Below, piece after piece: positions 28,374-36,320 of a stretch of DNA of 64,000 nt. Every line of letters begins with the position of its first letter. Positions within the stretch are counted from its first letter, which is position 1. Origin of the DNA: Bacillus sp. AFS055030 (lineage in GTDB: Bacteria; Bacillota; Bacilli; Bacillales; Bacillaceae_G); contig NZ_NUGT01000080.1 of the NCBI RefSeq assembly GCF_002574545.1, positions 111,259-175,258 on the forward strand, given 5' to 3'. The notes under the pieces were generated by a model. The model did not search any database and was not told the origin of the DNA. It saw only the letters and a program-made list of their open reading frames with translations. A program made the position numbers and the translations under genes.

Positions 28374-29267
28374 TTAATTATTTTGTAATGCTTCGTCTAA
28401 ATTATTTATTAATATACCAATCGTTGTGCGTTCAGCTTCAGAAAGTGGTACAAGTGGTAAACGGACTCCACCAACATCTAACCCTTTCATTTGTAAAGCT
28501 GTTTTGATTGGACCTGGACTTGGCGCCATGAAGAATCCATCAAATAATGGCAATAGTTTACGGTGTAAGAATTGTGCTTTAGCCATATCTCCTGTGAAGA
28601 AGCTTTCAGCTAATTGCTGCATTTCATTTCCTAACACGTGTGATGCAACAGAAACCGTTCCTTTTGAACCAATTGCAAAGGCTGGAAGCGTAAGTCCATC
28701 GTCACCACAATATAATTCAAAATCTTCAGGAGTACGGTCAATAATTTCTGTCATAATGCTTAAGTTTCCAGTAGCATCTTTAATTGCAACTACATTTGGA
28801 ATTTCAGCTAATCTTACAATTGTATCTACTGTAAGGCTAGCAACTGTTCTGCCTGGTACATTATATAACATAACAGGAAGCTGAGTACTTTCTGCTGCTG
28901 CTTTAAAGTGTTGATATAGTCCTTCTTGGTTTGGTTTATTATAATAAGGTACAACTACCATGATTGCATCTACACCTAAGGCAGAAACTTTCTTCGTTAA
29001 TTCAACTGTTTCACGAGTATTATTACTTCCTGTACCCGCGATAACAGGTACTCTACCAGCTACCGTTGAAACTACATGACTAATCAATGCTAATTTTTCT
29101 TCTGAAGTTAATGTTGGAGATTCTCCTGTTGTTCCACAAACTACGATTGAATCTGTTCCATTCTCAATTAAGTAGTTCACAAGTTTTGTTGTTTTTGCAA
29201 AATCAATATTTCCTTTTGAATCAAAAGGCGTTACCATCGCTGTTGAAATTTTACCAAATCTACTCAT
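28374..29267 (-). CDS. dapA: 4-hydroxy-tetrahydrodipicolinate synthase
   Basis: A 297-residue DapA: condenses aspartate semialdehyde and pyruvate, the branch step to lysine, peptidoglycan diaminopimelate and spore dipicolinate. The Schiff-base lysine is K163 in AIKDATGN, with Y135 in YNVPGRT and the GTTGES loop near residue 45. It is the last gene of asd-dapG-dapA, 20 bases after dapG, with a ribosome-binding site upstream. Its product feeds DpaA/DpaB, encoded just upstream. Confidence 0.98.
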   Translation of the reverse strand: MSRFGKISTAMVTPFDSKGNIDFAKTTKLVNYLIENGTDSIVVCGTTGESPTLTSEEKLALISHVVSTVAGRVPVIAGTGSNNTRETVELTKKVSALGVDAIMVVVPYYNKPNQEGLYQHFKAAAESTQLPVMLYNVPGRTVASLTVDTIVRLAEIPNVVAIKDATGNLSIMTEIIDRTPEDFELYCGDDGLTLPAFAIGSKGTVSVASHVLGNEMQQLAESFFTGDMAKAQFLHRKLLPLFDGFFMAPSPGPIKTALQMKGLDVGGVRLPLVPLSEAERTTIGILINNLDEALQNN

Positions 29268-29287
29268 TATTCCACTCCGCTCAAATA

Positions 29288-30517
29288 TTAATCGACTTTA
29301 ACTGAACTAAGTTCAAATGCATCATGAAGTGCAGTAACCGCTTCGACCATATCTTCATTTTTGACAAGCACCCAAATAGTCGTGTGACTGTCTGCTGATT
29401 GTAAAATTTGAATACCTTTTTCAGCTAATGCAGTTACAATTTTTGAAGTTACGCCAGGTACTCCTGCAATTGCCGCTCCAACTATTGATACTTTTGCACA
29501 GCCAGTTGTGTATGAAGGCTCATAGCCAATTCCTTTTAATACATCGATCGCTTTTGAAGCAACTTCATCACTTACAGTGTATACTACACCATTAGGTGAG
29601 ATATTAATAAAGTCTACACTTATTCCTTTATTTGCCATTGCTTTAAATACTTGAGAATGTAAATCAAAAGTATGTTCCTTTGAAGTTACTCTAATTTGCG
29701 TAACATTCGGTACATGTGCGATTCCTGTTATTAAACGATCTTGAATATTTTCACCAATAATACGTTTCGTAGGATTCGATGTTACTAGTGTACCTAAACT
29801 ATTTGAATACGTTGAACGAATTCGAATAGGTACCTTCCCTTGCATCGCGATTTCTACAGCCCTAGGATGAATTACTTTCGCACCTTGATATGCCATATTA
29901 CAAATTTCTGCATAAGTAACAACTGATAAAGGTCTTGCTTCTTTAACAATCCTTGGATCTGCTGTCATTACGCCTTCAACGTCAGTAAAGATTTCGATTG
30001 TTTCTGCACCAACAGCAACCCCAAGTGCAGAAGCAGAAGTATCACTTCCACCTCTACCTAATGTCGTAACATCACCATTAGATGTAGATCCTTGGAATCC
30101 TGCGACTACTACAACATCATAGTTTTCTAATTCTTTAATTAAACGGCCACATTTCATATCAAGAATTTTTGCATTTCCAAATTCATCATTTGTTCGGAAA
30201 CCTGCAGATGCACCTGTCATTGCCATAGCATGAATACCATTTTCATTCAATAAATTTGAAAAAACAATTGAAGAAATTGTTTCACCACATGACATTAATA
30301 AATCAAGTTCTCTTTGTGTGACCTTACTTTTTTTTGCGCCAACTAAATTTAATAGTGTATCTGTTGCATATGGTTCACCTTTTCGACCCATAGCTGAAAC
30401 AACAACTACTAATTTATATCCTTTTTCTAATGCTTCTTTTATATGCTTAAGTGCGTGCTTTCTTCCATTTTCGTCACGTACTGAAGTCCCTCCAAATTTT
30501 TGGACTAATATCTTCAT
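29288..30517 (-). CDS. dapG: Aspartate kinase I
   Basis: A 409-residue aspartokinase: catalytic domain from KFGGTSVRDENG through TLGRGGSDTSA, then paired ACT domains in the last ~150 residues for allosteric control. In B. subtilis DapG is the diaminopimelate-sensitive isozyme. GAGAGGTG precedes the ATG. It lies between asd and dapA, the conserved order, and supplies aspartyl phosphate for lysine and dipicolinate. Confidence 0.97.
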   Translation of the reverse strand: MKILVQKFGGTSVRDENGRKHALKHIKEALEKGYKLVVVVSAMGRKGEPYATDTLLNLVGAKKSKVTQRELDLLMSCGETISSIVFSNLLNENGIHAMAMTGASAGFRTNDEFGNAKILDMKCGRLIKELENYDVVVVAGFQGSTSNGDVTTLGRGGSDTSASALGVAVGAETIEIFTDVEGVMTADPRIVKEARPLSVVTYAEICNMAYQGAKVIHPRAVEIAMQGKVPIRIRSTYSNSLGTLVTSNPTKRIIGENIQDRLITGIAHVPNVTQIRVTSKEHTFDLHSQVFKAMANKGISVDFINISPNGVVYTVSDEVASKAIDVLKGIGYEPSYTTGCAKVSIVGAAIAGVPGVTSKIVTALAEKGIQILQSADSHTTIWVLVKNEDMVEAVTALHDAFELSSVKVD

Positions 30518-30542
30518 TCTTGCACCTCTCTAGCAGTTTTCA

Positions 30543-31610
30543 CTAAATGATGCTTAACTCAATTAATCGTTCAGCAATTTGCACTGAATTCCAAGCAGCA
30601 CCTTTTAATAGATTATCTGAAACGATCCATAAATGGAATCCAAATGGATTATCTAAATCTTTACGGATACGTCCTACATATACTTCATTACTTCCAATAC
30701 TGTAAAATGGCATTGGATATAGTTGTTGATCTGGATCGTCTTGTAATACGATTCCAGGTGCATCACTTAAAAGTGATTTAAGTTCAGCTACTGATACTTC
30801 TTTATCAACTTCAATGTATACTGACTCAGAGTGACCAGAAATTACAGGAAGTCTTACACATGTTGCGCTAATTTGTAATTCAGGTAAATGCATGATTTTT
30901 TTAGTTTCATTAATCATTTTCATTTCTTCATAAGTATATCCATTCTCAGTAAAGACATCGATTTGTGGAATTGCGTTAAAAGCAATTTGATAATGTTTCT
31001 CACCACTTTTTACCGGTAATACTGATGGAGTTGCTTCTTCACCGTTTAAGAATGCTTGCGCTTGTTCCTTTAAGGCTTCAATTGCTGTAACTCCAGCACC
31101 TGAAACGGCTTGGTAAGTTGACACTACTACTTTATTTAAACCAATAGATTGACGAATTGGTTCTAGCGCAACAACCATTTGGATTGTTGAACAGTTAGGA
31201 TTTGCAATAATACCTTTATGATTAAATAAATCTTGGTCATTTACTTCAGGTACAACTAAAGGTACGTCTTCAGCCATTCTAAATGCACTAGTGTTATCAA
31301 CTACTACTGCCCCTCTTTTAACTGCTTCAGGAGCTAGATCTTTTGATACTGAGCCACCAGCACTAAATAAAGCAATATCTACACCTTCAAAAGCTTCAGG
31401 AGTTGCTTCTTGAACGATTACCTCTTCACCTTTATATGTTAATTTTGTTCCTGCTGAACGTTTTGATGATAGATATTTAATTTCTTTTACTGGAAAATTT
31501 CTTTTCTCTAATGTTGCAATCATTTGTTGTCCAACTGCTCCAGTTGCACCTACTACAGCTACTACATAACTTTGTTTATTCCCCACTTTTTGCACCATCC
31601 CTGTTTTCAC
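30543..31610 (-). CDS. asd: Aspartate-semialdehyde dehydrogenase
   Basis: A protein of up to 355 residues: NADP site [12 protein letters not shown], catalytic cysteine in NPNCSTIQM (C140 in this numbering) and the histidine in [10 protein letters not shown]. It reduces aspartyl phosphate to the semialdehyde. The start is uncertain: the GTG at 31610 has no good ribosome-binding site, and the in-frame ATG (31598) or GTG (31586) nearer the family start is equally possible. It heads asd-dapG-dapA downstream of the split dpaB gene. Confidence 0.96.
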   Translation of the reverse strand: MKTGMVQKVGNKQSYVVAVVGATGAVGQQMIATLEKRNFPVKEIKYLSSKRSAGTKLTYKGEEVIVQEATPEAFEGVDIALFSAGGSVSKDLAPEAVKRGAVVVDNTSAFRMAEDVPLVVPEVNDQDLFNHKGIIANPNCSTIQMVVALEPIRQSIGLNKVVVSTYQAVSGAGVTAIEALKEQAQAFLNGEEATPSVLPVKSGEKHYQIAFNAIPQIDVFTENGYTYEEMKMINETKKIMHLPELQISATCVRLPVISGHSESVYIEVDKEVSVAELKSLLSDAPGIVLQDDPDQQLYPMPFYSIGSNEVYVGRIRKDLDNPFGFHLWIVSDNLLKGAAWNSVQIAERLIELSII

Positions 31611-31684
31611 ATTTATTAAATAGTTTACGTTAAATGAAGTTTATATTCAAAGGTTTTCGCTTGAATAATTGATTTCATAGTAAC

Positions 31685-31711
31685 GAGTATGTATCCTAAT
31701 GACACATACTC
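31685..31711. other. Hairpin between dpaB 3' part and asd
   Basis: GAGTATGT (31685-31692) pairs with ACATACTC (31704-31711). No T run; possible leader structure or transcript stabiliser ahead of asd. Confidence 0.45.
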
Positions 31712-31767
31712 AATTTTCTTCATTCTATCATAGAAAAAATAATTCAGTCCTATTTTTTCTAAAATAA

Positions 31768-31941
31768 TTATTGGAGATCACGATATTTTTCCACTAAAAC
31801 AGGTTGAAGTTGTTTTCCTTCAATAGAGGATTTCACTGTATCAAGCAATGAATCCATTCTTGCCACTAGTGAATTCGGTTTTTTTATTGGATCATCTTGA
31901 CCAAAGGGAATAAAATAGATATTTTTTGTACTCATTAAACG
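31768..31941 (-). CDS. dpaB: dpaB (spoVFB) 3' part, separated by excisable element
   Basis: Fifty-seven codons (RLMSTKNIYFIPFGQDDPIK to EKYRDLQ and a stop) that match the C-terminal third of dipicolinate synthase subunit B. The open frame seems to run upstream as MIFHLNRYYPLSHNLM, but that part lies inside the element and only provides a junction. Joined at the shared core TAATTTAATG, the codons continue the 5' part in the same frame (T-N-L-M then R-L-M-S-T). The sequence has no stops or decay, so this is a reversible interruption, not a pseudogene. Confidence 0.93.
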   Translation of the reverse strand, partial: RLMSTKNIYFIPFGQDDPIKKPNSLVARMDSLLDTVKSSIEGKQLQPVLVEKYRDLQ

Positions 31942-31970
31942 CATTAAATTATGACTTAGAGGATAATACC
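31942..31970. repeat. Attachment site at the low end of the dpaB element
   Basis: Core CATTAAATTA (31942-31951) followed inward by TGACTTAGAGGATAATACC (31952-31970). The inward arm is the near-perfect reverse complement of the arm at the other end (17 of 19 identical), as expected for the two halves of a serine-recombinase attP. Confidence 0.88.
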
Positions 31971-32095
31971 TATTTAAATGGAATATCATTGGTTTTAAGA
32001 CAGTAAAAAATTGAATTTAAAAGGGGCCGACTAAAGGTTATAAAAGGGGATTGAAACAAAAAATTCAGCTCAAGAATAATTTTTAAAATCTCACC

Positions 32096-32632
32096 CTAAT
32101 GATTATAATGAACAATATATTTAGCATAAACATAATCAAGTTGTTTTTTAATGCAGTTAGTATAAAAAGTTTGTTTATAATCAGTGTAAAGTACTTTTAA
32201 AAACCGATTTCTAATTGATTTAATCGACAAATTATGAAATCGTAAATAGGTTTCAGTCCAAAATACCATATTATTTGAAAAAGTTTCATCGTCAATACCA
32301 AAAAATGTCCGTACAGCTCGAACACCAATATTCCCCAGTAAAACCGTAACATCCTCCACGTCAACATTGGCATCTAGTTCAAAAATAATAACCTCATAAT
32401 CATTATCCGTTCTATTATTTGTACCAGTAAGTGAATATCCTACTAATTCACCATTTGTAAGATTAAAGGCAACTACACCTTTAGCATAATCTAAAACCCA
32501 GTTATTATATGCTAGTTCGATGACATCCTTTATTCTTACATTGAAAATTAAATGATCAGCAAGCTTACGTTCGATCAATTTTTCCTTTGAAACAAATTGT
32601 TTTGTTAAATGATAATCGATAATAACCAACAT
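32096..32632 (-). CDS. Hypothetical protein of the dpaB element
   Basis: A 178-residue protein that I do not recognise. It is soluble-looking, with a mixed alpha/beta pattern: an N-terminal beta strand (MLVIIDYHL), a central acidic stretch (IIFELDANVDVEDV) and a basic, aromatic C-terminal third (KSIRNRFLKVLYTDYKQTF). AGAGGA abuts the ATG at 32632; the next codon TTG (32629) gives better spacing and could be the real start. It is the only sizeable cargo in the element besides the recombinase and runs opposite to it. Function unknown. Confidence 0.65.
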   Translation of the reverse strand: MLVIIDYHLTKQFVSKEKLIERKLADHLIFNVRIKDVIELAYNNWVLDYAKGVVAFNLTNGELVGYSLTGTNNRTDNDYEVIIFELDANVDVEDVTVLLGNIGVRAVRTFFGIDDETFSNNMVFWTETYLRFHNLSIKSIRNRFLKVLYTDYKQTFYTNCIKKQLDYVYAKYIVHYNH

Positions 32633-32687
32633 TCCTCTCTATGATGAATATTTAGAATCACTATCACTATATTTACGATCATTATGT

Positions 32688-32719
32688 AAAAAAAATGACA
32701 GATTTTTGAGTAATCTGTC
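32688..32719 (-). terminator. Orphan terminator inside the element
   Basis: GACAGATT/AATCTGTC stem (32697-32704 with 32712-32719) followed on the minus strand by eight T. It lies between the 61-codon gene's own terminator and the 178-codon gene, so it may end a short untranslated transcript. The rest of 32633-32894 has no convincing gene. Confidence 0.7.
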
Positions 32720-32894
32720 TCAGAATTTTTTTAAAATTACATGAATCTTAGATCATGATCACAATTATATGTGCATGTAAAATGATTGCATATTTAGTTT
32801 TTTACCGTTGTAAAAGTACAAAAAATATTTTTACCTAAGGAATCTAGTCATTTGAAAATAGATAATTCTTCCTAGATCAATCGAAACAAACAGA

Positions 32895-32922
32895 TAAAAA
32901 AAGCACCCTTATTTAGGTGCTT
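32895..32922 (-). terminator. Terminator of the 61-codon gene
   Basis: Perfect AAGCACC/GGTGCTT stem (32901-32907 with 32916-32922) followed by T on the minus strand, 10 bases after the stop codon. Confidence 0.85.
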
Positions 32923-32931
32923 ACATACTTC

Positions 32932-33117
32932 CTATTTATCATCCTTCTTAAACAATTCTTCTTTAACAATCTTCCATCCAATCGTTTGAATTTCTTCAAT
33001 AATTTTCTTTTTATTTTCTTCTGTTACATCATCTGGTGCAATTATATTCACTTTTGTTTTTCCAAATTGATAGGTAGCAGTAAATTCTGTTTGTTTACTC
33101 AGTATCACCACCCCCAT
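32932..33117 (-). CDS. Small protein of the dpaB element (candidate recombination accessory factor)
   Basis: A 61-residue protein with a short beta-rich half (FTATYQFGKTKVNIIAPDDV) and a charged helix (TEENKKKIIEEIQTIGWKIV). Similar short proteins with a FGKT-V-APP-EE pattern are often seen near Firmicute recombinases, by memory only. Size and place resemble SprB, the directionality factor needed with SprA for SPbeta excision, so that role is possible but unproven. Start codon uncertain: the ATG at 33117 lacks a ribosome-binding site upstream, while GGGGGTGG lies just inside the frame. It has a dedicated terminator, which supports real expression. Confidence 0.6.
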   Translation of the reverse strand: MGVVILSKQTEFTATYQFGKTKVNIIAPDDVTEENKKKIIEEIQTIGWKIVKEELFKKDDK

Positions 33118-33229
33118 ATTTCATTGTATGTTTCGTTTATTGACGGACTAACCAACCTTTTAGTGTCGATTGATCCAAAAATTAATTAATTCCTTAATTA
33201 GACATATATATAGTCTATGAGGTGATCAA

Positions 33230-34726
33230 ATGGAACGAGTTGCATTGTACTTACGTAAAAGTCGAGCAGATTTAGACGCAGAAGCTAGAGGTGAGGGTGA
33301 GACTTTATCAAAGCATAAAGAGCAGCTTTTAAAATTCGCTAAGGAAAATGATTTAAACATAATTTGTATTAGGCAGGAAATTGCATCAGGTGAATCGCTT
33401 GTTTATCGGCCAGAAATGTTAAAGCTATTACAAGAAGTTGAAGAATTTAAATATGATGGTGTGTTAGTAATGGATATGGACCGTCTTGGACGCGGTAATA
33501 TGAAGGAGCAGGGCATTATTTTAGAAACGTTTAAATCATCTAAAACAAAAATCATTACACCAAGAAAGACATATGACCTTCATGACGAGTTTGATGAGGA
33601 ATACAGTGAATTTGAGGCTTTTATGGCCCGAAAAGAATTAAAAATAATTACTCGTAGGCTTCAACGAGGTCGAGTTTTATCGGTCCAAAGAGGAAATTAT
33701 TTAGGAACATTTGCTCCTTATGGTTATGAGATTTATGAAACAAAGGAATTCCGCTCTTTACGTATTAATAGCGATCAAGGGAAGGTAGTTAAAACTATTT
33801 TTGAATGGTATACAAAGGATTTGATTGGTGCAACTGAAATTGCTAACCGTTTAAATCAAATGAATATCCCTTCCTTTACAGGAAAAAAATGGAGTTATCA
33901 TTCCATTTTGGAGATGATAAAAAATCCTATTTATATAGGTAAAGTGACTTGGAATAAAAAATCAAGTAAGGGCATGAGAAAACCAAAATCTGACTGGATA
34001 ATTGTTGATGGAAAACATGAAGCCATTATTGATCCTGATCAATACAATTTGGCACAAGATATTTTAAAAAGTCGATACCATGCCCCCTATAATAGTAAAT
34101 TAAGTAATCAGTTAGCCGGAATCATTATTTGCAGCAAATGCAAGTCGAAATTACAGCAGCGTTATCCAAAAGGCAAACCTAAACAAATCGTGTGTACAAA
34201 TAACCGTTGTAACACTCGCGCATCCTATACACATTTAATTGAAGAGAGACTTTTACAAGGGTTAGAAATTTGGTTAAAAGAATACAAAATAAGTTTTACG
34301 AATCGAACCAACGAGGAAGATTTGGACGTAACTAATTTAAAAAAACAAGCACTTAAACAAATCGAGAATGATTTAAGTGAAGTAGTAAAACAAAAAAATA
34401 ATTTATTTAATTTACTAGAACGCGGTGTTTATGATGAAACGATTTACAATGAACGTTCTGAAATCCTCACTAATCGAATAAACGAACTTTCAAATAGTAA
34501 AACGTTAATTTTGGATGAACTAGCCAAATATCATAATAAGGAGTTATTAATCGATCAAATAATTCCAACCTTTGAAAAAGTGTTAGATTTGTATTACAAA
34601 ACAACTGATATTGAATTGAAAAATCGTCTCCTAAAATCAGTTTTATTTAAAGTAGAGTATAAAAAAGAACCTCATCAAAAACTAGATGATTTTACACTCA
34701 CACTTTTTCCGAAGCTTCCTAGGTGA
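33230..34726 (+). CDS. Large serine recombinase (SprA-like) of the dpaB element
   Basis: A 498-residue large serine recombinase. The resolvase domain has the nucleophile S11 in YLRKSRADL and DRLGRG at 84-89. The recombinase domain spans about 150-290, the zinc ribbon has C301, C304, C322 and C327, and a coiled coil (about 355-470) precedes the C-terminus. The ITPRKTYDL and FMARKELKI segments resemble SprA, which rejoins spsM in SPbeta lysogens. GAGGTG lies before the ATG. The stop is 16 bases from the high-end attachment site, the usual integrase-att layout. A mother-cell promoter is expected but only weak matches are visible in the AT-rich upstream region. Confidence 0.95.
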   Translation: MERVALYLRKSRADLDAEARGEGETLSKHKEQLLKFAKENDLNIICIRQEIASGESLVYRPEMLKLLQEVEEFKYDGVLVMDMDRLGRGNMKEQGIILETFKSSKTKIITPRKTYDLHDEFDEEYSEFEAFMARKELKIITRRLQRGRVLSVQRGNYLGTFAPYGYEIYETKEFRSLRINSDQGKVVKTIFEWYTKDLIGATEIANRLNQMNIPSFTGKKWSYHSILEMIKNPIYIGKVTWNKKSSKGMRKPKSDWIIVDGKHEAIIDPDQYNLAQDILKSRYHAPYNSKLSNQLAGIIICSKCKSKLQQRYPKGKPKQIVCTNNRCNTRASYTHLIEERLLQGLEIWLKEYKISFTNRTNEEDLDVTNLKKQALKQIENDLSEVVKQKNNLFNLLERGVYDETIYNERSEILTNRINELSNSKTLILDELAKYHNKELLIDQIIPTFEKVLDLYYKTTDIELKNRLLKSVLFKVEYKKEPHQKLDDFTLTLFPKLPR

Positions 34727-34742
34727 TCTTGTTGACTGATTT

Positions 34743-34771
34743 GGTATTACCATCTAAGTCACATTAAATTA
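34743..34771. repeat. Attachment site at the high end of the dpaB element
   Basis: Inward arm GGTATTACCATCTAAGTCA (34743-34761) followed by the core CATTAAATTA (34762-34771). The arm mirrors that at 31952-31970. The dpaB reading frame hits a TGA (34759-34761) one codon into the element. Confidence 0.88.
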
Positions 34772-35187
34772 GTTCCATTTAAACCTAAAGCATCGTTTGT
34801 AGAAATACCTAATACAACAGGTTTTCCATTTCTCAAAGTAGCCTTAGCTGCCATTAATACAGGGCTATCAGTTTGAGCATTAGCAAACTTACTCATTGAA
34901 TTTCCTGTTAAGGGTGCAATTACCATACAATCTAATTGTACTTTTGGACCAAATGGTTCTGCTCCTACAATTGAGTCAACTGTTTTACGCCCTGTAATTT
35001 CTTCTATTTTTTCGATCCAGTCTTCTCCTACACCAAATCGAGTTGTTGTACTTTTTACAGTAAACGTAACAACAGGATATACGTCAGCTCCATCATCCAC
35101 TAGCTTTTGAATTTGAGGAACTACCTCTTCATAAGTACAATGTGACCCTGTAATACCAAATCCAATTTTCTTACCTTTCAACGTCAT
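34759..35187 (-). CDS. dpaB: Dipicolinate synthase subunit B, 5' part (dpaB/spoVFB)
   Basis: The first 142 codons of a flavoprotein-like subunit (KKIGFGITGSHCTYEEV, VIAPLTGNSMSKFANA, LGISTNDALGLNGTNLM). The usual protein is about 200 residues; here it stops at a TGA contributed by the inserted element. Without the element the frame continues into 31941-31768, giving 199 residues. DpaB with DpaA makes dipicolinic acid, the calcium-binding spore-core solute for heat resistance. The ATG overlaps the dpaA stop by 4 bases (ATGA), with AAGGAAGGAG upstream. Confidence 0.95.
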   Translation of the reverse strand: MTLKGKKIGFGITGSHCTYEEVVPQIQKLVDDGADVYPVVTFTVKSTTTRFGVGEDWIEKIEEITGRKTVDSIVGAEPFGPKVQLDCMVIAPLTGNSMSKFANAQTDSPVLMAAKATLRNGKPVVLGISTNDALGLNGTNLM

Positions 35188-36086
35188 TTTGGTTGCTCCT
35201 TCCTTTTATCTAATTCTACCTTTAATAGCTGTGCTAGTACGTTTCCAATTATTTGACCTGCTGTTTTAGGAGCAACGATTCCTGGTAAACCTGGTGCTAA
35301 TAATGCCTTAATACCTCTTTTTTCAGCATAACGAAAATCTGTTCCTCCAGGTTTTGAAGCTAAATCAATGATTAGAGAATGAGGTTGTAATTTTGAAATG
35401 ACACTTGCTGTAACAATTTGAACTGGAACAGTATTAATTACAACATCGACATCCTTTAAGGCCTCTTCTATATTCTTAAATTCAAAAGCTTCTAAGCCCA
35501 TTTCAACAATTCTAGCAATGTGCTCTGATTTACGCGCCCCTACTCTTACTTTTGCACCCAAATTATGAAAAGTCCTCGCGACGCTCATTCCTGTACGACC
35601 TAAACCTAATACGGCTACTTTCGAATTATGAATTGTATATTCCGTATGTTGAATGACCATCATGATCGTACCTTCAACGGTCGGAATACTATTATAAATA
35701 GCTACATCGTCTCGTTCAAATAATTTTACTAACTTTCGATTTGAAGCTGTAACTATACTGTCTAAGTATGAGTTACTTATTCCAGAATAAATCGTACAAT
35801 GCGAAGGAGTACTATCTAGAATTTCTTTTGTCAGTACAACTTTTTCATTTGAAAAAATTGTATCGACAACTCCTTCATTATTCGTACCTGGTACAGGTAG
35901 AAGAATTGCATCTAGATCTTCAAAATCTACATCTGCCATTAATTCTTTAGATGCACTGGTAAAGCCACTATCTAATTGTTCAAAACCTATTAATGTTACC
36001 TTTGCGTCTAACTCTGTTAACTTCCGAATAACTTCAAGCTGTCTGGCGTCCCCACCAATAACAGCAATATGCAAGCCAGTTAACAT
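35184..36086 (-). CDS. dpaA: Dipicolinate synthase subunit A
   Basis: A 300-residue Rossmann-type dehydrogenase subunit: IAVIGGDARQLEVIRKL at the N-terminus and a second nucleotide-binding motif VAVLGLGRTGMSVARTF at about 160. With DpaB it converts the DapA product to dipicolinate in the mother cell. GAAGGTGAA precedes the ATG. A consensus SigK promoter lies about 85 bases upstream. ymxH, which lies between mlpA and spoVFA in B. subtilis, is absent here. Confidence 0.97.
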   Translation of the reverse strand: MLTGLHIAVIGGDARQLEVIRKLTELDAKVTLIGFEQLDSGFTSASKELMADVDFEDLDAILLPVPGTNNEGVVDTIFSNEKVVLTKEILDSTPSHCTIYSGISNSYLDSIVTASNRKLVKLFERDDVAIYNSIPTVEGTIMMVIQHTEYTIHNSKVAVLGLGRTGMSVARTFHNLGAKVRVGARKSEHIARIVEMGLEAFEFKNIEEALKDVDVVINTVPVQIVTASVISKLQPHSLIIDLASKPGGTDFRYAEKRGIKALLAPGLPGIVAPKTAGQIIGNVLAQLLKVELDKRKEQPK

Positions 36087-36171
36087 GCAGCATTCACCTT
36101 CTTTACTTCACTATGGTAAATGGAAATTAATCTTTGTAAGCAGGACTACCGCCTAACATCTTTCTCCTAAA

Positions 36172-36200
36172 TATCTTATGAATCTTCCAATGCATTGGTG
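36172..36200 (-). promoter_or_regulatory. SigK promoter of the dpaAB operon
   Basis: On the minus strand CACC (36197-36200), a 16-base spacer and CATAAGATA (36172-36180) fit the SigK pattern mACm-16/17-CATAnnnTA exactly. B. subtilis spoVF is a SigK operon, so position and role agree. Confidence 0.8.
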
Positions 36201-36275
36201 AAGATTCTTTCTAAAATTAAAAAGCAGTAATGATAAACTGTTTAAATATGGGCAATTATCTTTATTTCTTAAACT

Positions 36276-36309
36276 AAAAAAATAAAGAGAGCCCTTAAAA
36301 AGGCTCTCT
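36276..36309 (-). terminator. mlpA terminator
   Basis: AGAGAGCC/GGCTCTCT stem (36286-36293 with 36302-36309) followed by TTATTTTTTT on the minus strand. Confidence 0.88.
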
Positions 36310-36320
36310 AATTTATCAAC

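Larger units (their letters stand above)
31942..34761. mobile_element. Compact dpaB-intervening element with serine recombinase (vfbin/skin-like)
   Basis: A 2,820-bp insertion in dpaB bounded by the 10-bp direct core CATTAAATTA (31942-31951 and 34762-34771). It holds a SprA-like large serine recombinase adjacent to one end, a 178-codon orphan gene and a 61-codon gene with its own terminator. No phage structural genes are present. Deletion between the cores rebuilds an uninterrupted 199-codon dpaB, so the element should be excised in the mother cell during sporulation, where dipicolinate is made. A spoVFB-interrupting element called vfbin has been described in B. weihenstephanensis; whether this one is homologous needs comparison. 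Confidence 0.93.

Noticed and set aside
34759-35187. dpaB as a truncated pseudogene
   Set aside because: The missing C-terminal codons are intact and in frame at 31768-31941, and matched att halves bound the insertion.
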